Source: RYN-433 sp036558265 (GTDB lineage: Bacteria > Planctomycetota > Phycisphaerae > Tepidisphaerales > Tepidisphaeraceae). From it: 30,784 bases of DNA. Under the pieces are notes generated by a model. It did no database searches and had not been told where the DNA came from. It saw nothing but the letters and a program-made list of their open reading frames with translations. Shown here piece after piece: positions 19,405 through 26,688 of this stretch (position 1 is its first letter; each line of letters starts with the position of its first letter). The translations under genes and the position numbers were made by a program. The stretch spans positions 1 to 30,784 of the forward strand of contig DATBFY010000204.1 of assembly GCA_036558265.1 (NCBI GenBank), in the 5' to 3' direction.

Positions 19405-22380
19405 ATGATTTACCGCATTGACGTGCGCACCAGGCCGGACCAGGAGGGGATCGACCGCACGGGGGAGGCGGTTCGGCACGAGATCGCCGGGACGGGCGCT
19501 CAGGTGGGCCCGATCACGACCTGGCGCATCTTCCTGATCGAGAGCGATGCGCGGCGGGAGGATTTAAAGCGCGCCGCCCGAGAGCTGCTGGCCGATCCGG
19601 TGGTGGAAGAGGCGGCGTTTATCGATGGCGAGCATGCGCCGGAGGCGGGCAAGAGCCGGATCGAGGTGCATCTCAAGCCGGGGGTAATGGATCCGGTGGC
19701 GGCCTCGACTGAGATGGCGCTGGCGGACATGGGGCTGGACGTGCGGGCGGTGCGCACGGGGCGGGCATTCGTCATCGACGGCCAAGTCGATCGAGGGCAG
19801 CTCGAGCGGATCGCGAGCCGGGTGCTGGCGAACGGCGTGATCGAATCGGTGCACTTCGACGCGTTCGTGCCGAAGGAATTTCAATCCGGGCATGCCTACA
19901 CGCTCAAGCTGCGCCACGTCGAGATCCGGAATCTGTCGGATGAGCAGCTTAAGACGCTCAGCCGCGAGGGGCACCTGTTCCTGTCGCTGGCGGAGATGCG
20001 GGCGATCCAGTCGTATTACCGCGAGCAGGGTCGCGAGCCGACGGACGTCGAGTTGGAGACGCTGGCGCAGACCTGGAGCGAACACTGCGTCCACAAGACG
20101 CTCAAGAGCACGGTGGAGGTGGAAGTTCAGGACGAATCCGGCAAAACGATCGGCAGCCGGCGGTACGGGAACCTGATCAAGGAGACGATTTTTGACAGCA
20201 CCATGGCGTTAATGGGTAAAGGTGGCACGGGCGGCTCGCTCTTGATCGGTTCGGAAGGCGGTTCGTCACAAGATCATGGGCGGGCCGCCCATGCCACAAA
20301 AGAGGATTTCTGTCTCTCCGTTTTCGCTGACAACGCGGGGGTGATCGCGTTTGATGAGACGGACGCGGTCTGCTTCAAGGTGGAGACGCACAATCATCCC
20401 AGCGCGATCGAGCCGTACGGCGGAAGCGCGACGGGGGTGGGCGGGGTGATCCGGGACATCCTGGGGACGGGGCTGGCGGCCAAGCCGGTAGCGAACACGG
20501 ATGTGTTTTGCGTCGCGTATCCGGACGCCGGGAGTGGAAAAAGGGACGGGAGCCTTTTTTCGTCCGTCCGCGAGGTTCCCCGCGGTGTGATCCACCCGAA
20601 GCGCATCCTGCAGCAGGTCGTGGCGGGCGTGCGGGATTATGGCAACCGGATGGGGATCCCGACCGTCAATGGCGCGGTTTATTTCGATGACCGATACCTG
20701 GGGAATCCACTGGTGTTCTGCGGGTGTGTCGGGATAATCCCGCGCGACAAGATCCAGAAGGCGGCGCGGCAGGGCGATGCGATCGTGGTGATGGGCGGGC
20801 GCACCGGGCGGGATGGGATCCACGGCGCGACGTTCTCGTCGGCCGAGTTGACCGACACGCACGCGGACGAGTTCAGCCATGCGGTGCAGATCGGAAACGC
20901 GATCACCGAGAAGAAGGTGGCCGACGTGATCCTGCAGGCGCGCGACCGGGGGCTCTTTACCGCCGTCACGGACCTGGGGGCGGGCGGGCTGTCGAGCGCT
21001 GTCGGCGAGATGGGCGAGACGGTCGGGGCTGAGGTGCAGCTTGACCGCGTGCCGCTCAAGTATGCCGGGTTGCGATACGACGAGATCTGGATCAGCGAGG
21101 CGCAAGAGCGGATGGCGTTGTCGGTGCCACAGGAGAAGGTTGCGGAGCTGCTGGATCTGGCGAAGGGCGAAGATGTCGAGGCGACGGTGATCGGCACGTT
21201 CGGCACGCAGAATGCCGAGTTGATCCTCCATTACGGCGAGACGGAGGTCGGAAGACTTTCGATGCGGTTTCTGCACAAGGGGCTGCCGATGCCGATGCGC
21301 CAGGCCGTGGTCACGGAGAAACCCCGTAGCACGGGCGCCCCGCCCGTGATCTCGGTCCTCGGAGATAGGCCGCCGAAGATCCAGACGCCCCTGGCGTTCA
21401 AAGATAACCTGATCAAAGCACTCTCCCATCCCAACATCGCCAGCAAGCACTGGATCATCCGGCAGTACGATCACGAGGTGCAGGGCGGGAGTGTCGTCAA
21501 GCCGTTGATCGGTCCGCAGCAGATCGGGCCGAGCGACGCCGCGGTGATCCGGCCCAAGCTGGGCTCTTACAAGGGTGTGGCGGTCGCGTGCGGCGTGGCT
21601 CCGCACATCGCCGACCCTTACGAAATGGCGATCTGGTCCATCGACGAGGCGATCCGCAACGTCGTCTGCGTTGGCGCCGATCCGGACAAGACGGCGATCC
21701 TTGACAACTTCTGCTGGCCCAGCGTGGACGACGAGCGGACGATGGGCACGCTGGTGCGCGCGTGCGAGGCGTGCCGCGACGCGGCGCTGGCGTACGGCAT
21801 CCCGTTCATCTCGGGCAAGGACAGCCTGCACAACCAGTTCACGAACCAGGAGACCAGGGAAGTCCTGCGCATCCCGAACACGCTGCTGATCAGCGCGATC
21901 TCAGTCCTCGACGACGTGCGCAAGTGCGTGACGATGGACTTGAAAGGCCGCACGCACCGGGTGGCGCTGGTCGCGACGCGCGACCCACGAAATCTCGAGC
22001 AACTGGCGCTCACGCATCGCGCGATGGCCGGCGAGATCCGCGACGGGAAGATTGCGGCGTGCCATGACGTATCGGAAGGCGGGATCGCGGTGGCCATGGC
22101 CGAGATGTGCATCGCGTCGGGGCTGGGGATGATCGTGGGAGCGGAGCGGCTGCTGACCATCGACGCGTTCGCCGAAGCGCCCGGGCGCTACCTGGTCGAG
22201 TTGATCGACGGCGTGGAGCTCCAGGAACTGGTCAGCCGTTTCGCGGCGTGCGCCGAGGTCCGCGAGTTCGGGCTGGTGCAGCACCTGCGGAAGCTGACGG
22301 TCACGACGCAGAAGGAGCGGGTGATCGAGATCTCGCTCGACGACCTGACGGCCGCCTGGCGGGGCACGCTGGACTGGTAA
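19405..22380 (+). CDS. purL: phosphoribosylformylglycinamidine synthase II with fused PurS domains
   Basis: A 991-residue FGAM synthase: FGAR + ATP + glutamine-derived ammonia give FGAM in purine biosynthesis. Residues 1-75 and about 82-162 each resemble PurS, the small subunit that links PurL with the glutaminase PurQ. The PurL part follows (TWSEHCVHK near residue 225, CFKVETHNHPSAIEPYGGSATGVGG, and later GKDSLHNQF and the VSEGGIAVA segment). No glutaminase domain is present, so a separate PurQ is needed. Against typical small PurLs there are extra residues at about 273-298, 376-390 and 640-650, each coded by a small palindromic DNA element inserted in frame. The last codon is six bases from the stop of the convergent ligase gene. 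Confidence 0.93.
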   Translation: MIYRIDVRTRPDQEGIDRTGEAVRHEIAGTGAQVGPITTWRIFLIESDARREDLKRAARELLADPVVEEAAFIDGEHAPEAGKSRIEVHLKPGVMDPVAASTEMALADMGLDVRAVRTGRAFVIDGQVDRGQLERIASRVLANGVIESVHFDAFVPKEFQSGHAYTLKLRHVEIRNLSDEQLKTLSREGHLFLSLAEMRAIQSYYREQGREPTDVELETLAQTWSEHCVHKTLKSTVEVEVQDESGKTIGSRRYGNLIKETIFDSTMALMGKGGTGGSLLIGSEGGSSQDHGRAAHATKEDFCLSVFADNAGVIAFDETDAVCFKVETHNHPSAIEPYGGSATGVGGVIRDILGTGLAAKPVANTDVFCVAYPDAGSGKRDGSLFSSVREVPRGVIHPKRILQQVVAGVRDYGNRMGIPTVNGAVYFDDRYLGNPLVFCGCVGIIPRDKIQKAARQGDAIVVMGGRTGRDGIHGATFSSAELTDTHADEFSHAVQIGNAITEKKVADVILQARDRGLFTAVTDLGAGGLSSAVGEMGETVGAEVQLDRVPLKYAGLRYDEIWISEAQERMALSVPQEKVAELLDLAKGEDVEATVIGTFGTQNAELILHYGETEVGRLSMRFLHKGLPMPMRQAVVTEKPRSTGAPPVISVLGDRPPKIQTPLAFKDNLIKALSHPNIASKHWIIRQYDHEVQGGSVVKPLIGPQQIGPSDAAVIRPKLGSYKGVAVACGVAPHIADPYEMAIWSIDEAIRNVVCVGADPDKTAILDNFCWPSVDDERTMGTLVRACEACRDAALAYGIPFISGKDSLHNQFTNQETREVLRIPNTLLISAISVLDDVRKCVTMDLKGRTHRVALVATRDPRNLEQLALTHRAMAGEIRDGKIAACHDVSEGGIAVAMAEMCIASGLGMIVGAERLLTIDAFAEAPGRYLVELIDGVELQELVSRFAACAEVREFGLVQHLRKLTVTTQKERVIEISLDDLTAAWRGTLDW
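20222..20297 (+). repeat. palindromic insertion 1 in purL
   Basis: The outer arms GTGGCACGGGCGGC (20222-20235) and GCCGCCCATGCCAC (20284-20297) pair at 13 of 14 positions. An inner perfect palindrome CATGGGCGG-G-CCGCCCATG lies at 20275-20293. The element codes for about 25 extra residues (starting GGTGGSLLIG), where other PurL proteins go directly from the ETIFD-type helix to the DNAGVIAFDE segment. Confidence 0.65.
20538..20560 (+). repeat. palindromic insertion 2 in purL
   Basis: AAAAAGG (20538-20544) pairs with CCTTTTTT (20553-20560) around a GACGGGA-type loop. It codes for part of an extra GSGKRDGSLFSS segment between the CVAYPD and RGVIHPKR motifs of the enzyme, where family members are shorter. 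Confidence 0.5.
21330..21348 (+). repeat. palindromic insertion 3 in purL
   Basis: CACGGGCG-CCC-CGCCCGTG is a perfect 8-bp inverted repeat with a 3-base loop. It codes for STGAPPV within a linker region (residues about 641-648) between the two halves of the PurL domain. Confidence 0.6.
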
Positions 22381-22386
22381 GGCCAG

Positions 22387-23481
22387 TCACGGCGTCGCAG
22401 GGGATCGCGGCCGCCGCCGCGCTGCCCGCGGGGTCGTCGGTTTCAGCAGGTTGATGGATGGCCGCGCACCCCTGACCTGGTCCATCGTGCAACTCCGCGG
22501 GGACTTGTCCGGCCGCCAGCGGAGGAACCTGGTGCCGTGCCGGAACCGCCCGCCGCTGAAATGGTCGTACTGCACTTCGACCACCAGCTTCGGATCGAGG
22601 GGCTCCCATTCGCCGGATCGCTCGGTGCTCCAGCGGCTGGGGCCGCCGGGCGACTTGCCTGTGAAGCCGCCGCCTTTGCTGGCGGGCTTCTTCAGGGCCT
22701 CGATCTTCGGCGTCAGCTCCTTGCGCTGTTTGGCCGAAAGCGATGAGCAGAACCCGACGTGATGGAGAAGCCCGTGCTCATCGTAGAGCCCCAGCAGCAA
22801 CGACCCGAGCGTCGTCGTCGCCTTGGATCCGTAGCGGAAGCCCGCCACCACGCACTCGGCGGTCCGCAGGTTCTTCACCTTCACCATGCCGGTGCGTTCG
22901 CCGGATCGATAATCGGCGTCCAGCCGCTTGGCGATCACGCCATCCAGGTTGTGCCCGGCGGAGGCGAACCAGCGCTTGGCGGCCTTAAGATCCGACGTCG
23001 CCGGCGAGAGCCGTACCGGGCAATCGTCGCACAGGTATTTCGCGGCGAACGATTCCAGCCGCTTGCGGCGCTCGCGCAGCGGCCGCTCGATCAGCGCCGT
23101 GCCGCGATCGTCCAGCAGCAGGTCGAAGACGATGTAGAGCGCCGGGCGCTCCGCCGCGAGCTTGCGGATGCGCGACTCGGCCGGGTGAATTCGCTGCAGC
23201 AGGTCGTCGAACGACAACTCACCCTCGACCGGCACGACGATCTCGCCGTCCAGCACGAACCGCGACGGGCTGAGCGCGCGGATCGCCTCCACGACCTCCG
23301 GGAAGTACCGCGCAAGCGGCTGACCCGACTTGGACTGCAGCTCGACCCGCTCGCCGTCGTGGAACGCGAGACAGCGGAACCCGTCCCACTTCGGCTCGTA
23401 CTGCCATCCCTGGCCCTGGGGTATCCGTTCGACCAGCTCCGCCTCCATGGGCGGGAACGGCGGTCGGATGGACAATGGCAT
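22387..23481 (-). CDS. ATP-dependent DNA ligase (LigD-type ligase domain)
   Basis: A 364-residue ATP-dependent DNA ligase, sealing nicks through a lysine-AMP intermediate. The adenylation motif EPKWDGFR has Lys31. Further motifs are LDGEIV, ALYIVFDLL, DGVIAKR and MVKVK, the ordinary order of ligase motifs III-V. The C-terminal OB-fold ends with VVEVQYDHFSGGRFRH and FLRWRPDK. An unusual Arg/Pro-rich tail of about 45 residues follows. It is a stand-alone version of the LigD ligase domain. It begins 12 bases after the polymerase-domain gene, and a GAGGTG ribosome binding site precedes its ATG. Ku is not in the window. It ends six bases from the purL stop codon. Confidence 0.92.
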   Translation of the reverse strand: MPLSIRPPFPPMEAELVERIPQGQGWQYEPKWDGFRCLAFHDGERVELQSKSGQPLARYFPEVVEAIRALSPSRFVLDGEIVVPVEGELSFDDLLQRIHPAESRIRKLAAERPALYIVFDLLLDDRGTALIERPLRERRKRLESFAAKYLCDDCPVRLSPATSDLKAAKRWFASAGHNLDGVIAKRLDADYRSGERTGMVKVKNLRTAECVVAGFRYGSKATTTLGSLLLGLYDEHGLLHHVGFCSSLSAKQRKELTPKIEALKKPASKGGGFTGKSPGGPSRWSTERSGEWEPLDPKLVVEVQYDHFSGGRFRHGTRFLRWRPDKSPRSCTMDQVRGARPSINLLKPTTPRAARRRPRSPATP

Positions 23482-23493
23482 GAGGCACCTCGA

Positions 23494-24525
23494 TCACAAG
23501 AACTTCGATAAGTCCACTCGCCCCCTTTTCTCGAGCAACGGCTTCCAAAGGTCGCCCAGCTCGCGGATCCGGGCGGCGGCGTTGGTCAAGTGGAATTGCT
23601 CGATCGCGATACCTCGCTCCACCTCGCGCCACGTCACCGGCATCGAGACCGGCGCGCCGGGCTTGGGTCTCACCGAGTAGATCGACGCAAGCGTCCGCCC
23701 CCACGCGTTCTGGTTGTAGTCCACGAGCACCCGCCCGGCGGGGCGCTTGGCGATGCGGTATTCGGCCGTGATGATCGCCGGATGCCGCCGCGCCAGCGCC
23801 TGCGCGAATGCCTTGGCGAAGGTCCAGACCTGTTTCTGGCTCGGCCCGCGCACGATCGGCACGTACACGTGAACCCCGCGCGAGCCGGTGGTCTTCGCGT
23901 AGCTCGGCATCCCCAGGCCCGCCAGCGCCTCGCGAACGATCAGCGCGACCTCCAGCACCCGCTCGAACGGCACCGGGCGTTTGCCTTTGTCCGGCGAGAC
24001 CGGGTCGAGATCGAAGTGCAGATAATCCGGCCGATCGACGTCATCACATCGCGCGTACCAGGGGTTTAAGTCGATGCAGCCCAGGTTGATCACCCAGAGC
24101 AGCGATGCCAAATCCTGGATCATCGGAAAATCGATCACGTTCTTCGACTCGTGCTCGATCGAGCAGGTCTGGATCCAGGCCGGGCGCGGCATCGGCGCGC
24201 GCTTCATGAAGAAAAACTCGCCGTGCGCCCCGTGCGGGTAGCGCTTCATCACCATCGCGCGCTCGCGCAGGTGCGGCAGGAGGACACCGGCGACGCTGGC
24301 GTAGTACCGGATCAAGTCTCCCTTGGTGGTCCCCAGCTCGGGCCAGAAGGGTTTGTGAAGATTCGTCAGTGCGACGTTCTTTCCCCCGACGGTCAATTCG
24401 CCGTTGGCGACCTCCGCCGGGATTCTGACCGCGTCACCGGCCTTACGACCGGCGGTCGCATCCCGCCCCCGCCGCCTGCTGGCGCGTGATGGATGGAAAT
24501 CGCGTGTGGCAACGGCAGACCGCAT
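23494..24525 (-). CDS. LigD-type polymerase/primase (PolDom)
   Basis: A 343-residue archaeo-eukaryotic-primase-type polymerase like the polymerase domain of LigD, which fills or extends ends, often with ribonucleotides, in non-homologous end joining. The metal-binding Asp172 and Asp174 lie in HFDLDP and the third acidic residue is Asp269 in VLVDYNQN. The TGSRGVHVYVP segment (213-223) and SIYSVRPKPGAPVS near 281-294 are typical. Residues 1-35 are an Arg/Ala-rich tail. The start at 24525 is supported by GAGG six bases upstream. It is the first gene of a two-gene operon with the ligase (same strand, 12-base gap). No nuclease domain is fused. Confidence 0.92.
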   Translation of the reverse strand: MRSAVATRDFHPSRASRRRGRDATAGRKAGDAVRIPAEVANGELTVGGKNVALTNLHKPFWPELGTTKGDLIRYYASVAGVLLPHLRERAMVMKRYPHGAHGEFFFMKRAPMPRPAWIQTCSIEHESKNVIDFPMIQDLASLLWVINLGCIDLNPWYARCDDVDRPDYLHFDLDPVSPDKGKRPVPFERVLEVALIVREALAGLGMPSYAKTTGSRGVHVYVPIVRGPSQKQVWTFAKAFAQALARRHPAIITAEYRIAKRPAGRVLVDYNQNAWGRTLASIYSVRPKPGAPVSMPVTWREVERGIAIEQFHLTNAAARIRELGDLWKPLLEKRGRVDLSKFL

Positions 24526-24708
24526 CTGAACCTCGCGCGCGCAAGAAGCGCGCGTTGATGAAGATGCTCCGTCCCGAATGCCTGTCCTTGGCCCGATTGA
24601 GGCGGGTTCCGTACCCGGGAGATCCCTATTGCAACGGGCGCGCCAGCGTGCGGGAGAACTTGCTGCGAAAGCGCCGCGCAAATGGATTTACGAATCCTGC
24701 TCAGCGCG

Positions 24709-24748
24709 TACAATCCCATCCTTCGCTGATCGGACAAGGATGGTGAGG
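24709..24748 (+). promoter_or_regulatory. promoter and operator-like site of the AraC regulator gene
   Basis: TACAAT (24709-24714) is a good -10. CATCCTT (24717-24723) and AAGGATG (24736-24742) form a 7-bp inverted repeat with a 12-base spacer, just upstream of a GGTGAGG ribosome binding site (24742-24748). The position overlapping the transcript start fits autoregulation, but XylR-type regulators often bind direct repeats, so this is only a candidate. Confidence 0.4.
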
Positions 24749-24750
24749 CA

Positions 24751-26025
24751 ATGATGGACGAGCGGAACGTGGACGTACAGGTCCCCGCGGCCGCCGTGGC
24801 CGCCGTGCGGGCCTTGGCCCATGGGCAGGGATTGCCGTCGGGGAGAAGCGACCGGACGGGCACGAGTCGCAAGCGGGTGCTGCTCGTGCTGCAATACTAC
24901 GATTACCGCCACCACAGCGGGGTCGCCCGTTACGCCGCCGAGGCGGGATGGGCGCTCGAGGACGCCTTCACGATGGTCCGCTCGCTCCCCGAGACCTGGG
25001 ACGGCGACGGGATCGTCTCGTTCCACGGCCCCAGTGCGCCGTTCATCGACTGGCTCCAGGCCGTTGCCGCCCGCGATATCCCCGTGGTGGACATCGGCGA
25101 GTACGAGGAGTTCTCCGACTTCCCGCGCGTGACCACCGATGCCAACCGCATCGCCCAAGCGGCGATCGAACACTTCGCCGACCGCGGCTACCGAAACGTC
25201 GGCTTCGCCTGGCTGTTCGACAACACCTTCAAGGCCAAGCGCCTGGAGGCGGCGCGCAGGGCGGCCGTGGCGCGGGGATTGGACTTCCACGACGTCCGCC
25301 TGGATCAGATTTCAACGCTCGCCGCGCGAAACGCGCTACCGATCGCACTGCTGGCCGCCAACGACGGCACGGCCGTCCGTGCGCTGCGCGCCTGCGAGGA
25401 CGCGGGCCTTTTGGTCCCCGAGCAGGTCGCCATCCTGGGTGTCGACAATTTCGAGTACCGCTGCGAACCCGCCTCGGTGCCGCTCTCCAGCATCGACGCG
25501 GACCAGGAGCGCGTCGGTTACGAGGCCGCCGCCCTGCTCGACCGTCTTATGTCCGGCGCCCCGCGCCCGACGAAGATGATCGAGATCCCGCCGCTGGGCA
25601 TCGTCCAGCGCGACTCGACCGACATGCTGGCGGTCGCGGATCTGGAGGTCGCCAGGGCGCTGCGGTTCATCATCGCCAACTACCGCCGCCGGATCGGCCT
25701 GGGCGACGTCGCGCGCGCCACCGGCATCTCGCTGCGCCGCCTGCAGACGCGCTTCAAGGCCGAGCTGGGGCGGACGATCCTTCACGAGATCAATGGCCGG
25801 CGGGTGCGACACGCGCAGCAACTCTTGCGGAGCACGAACAAAAAGATCCACCAGATCGCCGTCGAGTGCGGCTTCGGTGGATCGGTCAAGCTGATCCGCG
25901 TTTTCCGGCAATACGTGGGCACCAGTCCGATGCGCTATCGCATCGATCACCGCCGGGGCGAGCACGTCGCCGGCGCCGCCGCCGCCGCCCACAACGCGCG
26001 ACACGTCAATCCGGCAACACCTTGA
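24751..26025 (+). CDS. XylR-type AraC family transcriptional regulator
   Basis: A 424-residue regulator. After a roughly 35-residue tail comes a LacI/PBP-like ligand-binding domain (about 35-285). It has the expected DYRHHSGVARYA start, the DIP-VVDIGEYEE segment, AANDGTAVRALRACEDAGL and VPEQVAILGVDNFEYRCE. The two helix-turn-helix motifs of an AraC domain follow (about 295-395; LGDVARATGISLRRLQTRFKA and KIHQIAVECGF). The XylR class responds to sugars such as xylose; the ligand here is unknown. GGTGAGG lies just before tandem ATG codons, and the second (24754) has better spacing. Its last 20 bases overlap the 3' end of the convergent DUF1080 gene. Confidence 0.92.
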   Translation: MMDERNVDVQVPAAAVAAVRALAHGQGLPSGRSDRTGTSRKRVLLVLQYYDYRHHSGVARYAAEAGWALEDAFTMVRSLPETWDGDGIVSFHGPSAPFIDWLQAVAARDIPVVDIGEYEEFSDFPRVTTDANRIAQAAIEHFADRGYRNVGFAWLFDNTFKAKRLEAARRAAVARGLDFHDVRLDQISTLAARNALPIALLAANDGTAVRALRACEDAGLLVPEQVAILGVDNFEYRCEPASVPLSSIDADQERVGYEAAALLDRLMSGAPRPTKMIEIPPLGIVQRDSTDMLAVADLEVARALRFIIANYRRRIGLGDVARATGISLRRLQTRFKAELGRTILHEINGRRVRHAQQLLRSTNKKIHQIAVECGFGGSVKLIRVFRQYVGTSPMRYRIDHRRGEHVAGAAAAAHNARHVNPATP

Positions 26026-26668
26026 CGCGGATGTTGCGGAACCAGACGTGGCTGACCGGGTCGTGTGCCTGCAGCGCGAACGTCCCGCTGGAAATCACCC
26101 GCCCCTCGCGGCCCTTCTTGCGGTTGGGCGGAGTCGGCTCGGTATAGTCCACGGTCGTCTTGCCGTTTACCGTCAGCACGATGTGCTTCCCCTCCACGCG
26201 GATCACGTACGTGCTCCACTCGTTATCCTTCGCCGGCGACTCCTTCACGTCCTCGATGTCGTACAGCGACCCGGTCTTCTTCGGGTCCCGCTTGAACGAA
26301 TCGCCGCAGATCTGGCACTCGTACCCCTTCTCCACCTTTTTCTTCGGGCCCGGGTTCTCGGTGTGGAAGAAAATGCCGCTGTTCGAATTGGGCGCCATTT
26401 TGAACTCCGCCCGCAGCTCGAAGTTCTTGAACGTTGCCTTGTTCACCGGCCCGGAATAGAACAGGTGCGTGAACGCCCCGTGGGTGAGGATCGCCCCGTC
26501 TTCCACCTTGAACGCGTCGGCCATCGCGGGGTCCTGCGGCGTCCATCCGTCCAGCGTCTTGCCGTTGAAGAGCGAGACGAAGCCCTCCTCCGTCTTCTGA
26601 TCGTCCGCGCGACTCAGGACCGGAACGGAAATCAACACCAGGGCAATGACCGCGGTGAGCATTCGCAT
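26006..26668 (-). CDS. secreted DUF1080 (3-keto-disaccharide hydrolase-like) protein
   Basis: A 220-residue exported protein. The signal peptide MRMLTAVIALVLISVPVLSRA is followed by a single DUF1080 beta-sandwich domain: FVSLFNGKTLDGW, an ELRAEFKM segment, NSGIFFHTENPG, GSLYDIEDV and a terminal VWFRNIRVKVLP. Members bind or hydrolyse glycosides and are abundant in Planctomycetes. The first ATG of the frame (26689) overlaps the helicase stop, but the start at 26668 is preferred because AGGAG lies seven bases upstream and it begins the signal peptide directly. A C-x2-C pair (YECQICGD) replaces the usual non-Cys sequence of the family. It lies next to the XylR-type regulator, convergent, and may be part of the same sugar-utilisation theme. 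Confidence 0.9.
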   Translation of the reverse strand: MRMLTAVIALVLISVPVLSRADDQKTEEGFVSLFNGKTLDGWTPQDPAMADAFKVEDGAILTHGAFTHLFYSGPVNKATFKNFELRAEFKMAPNSNSGIFFHTENPGPKKKVEKGYECQICGDSFKRDPKKTGSLYDIEDVKESPAKDNEWSTYVIRVEGKHIVLTVNGKTTVDYTEPTPPNRKKGREGRVISSGTFALQAHDPVSHVWFRNIRVKVLPD

Positions 26669-26688
26669 ATCGATTCTCCTCATCTCCA

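Noticed and set aside
20266..21831. 521-codon open frame on the minus strand
   Set aside because: It is antisense to purL. The composition (Arg/His/Asp-rich, no motifs) is that of a shadow frame in a GC-rich gene.
24948..26147. 399-codon open frame on the plus strand in the AraC gene
   Set aside because: A frame-shifted reading of the XylR-type regulator, strongly Arg/Pro/Gly-rich.
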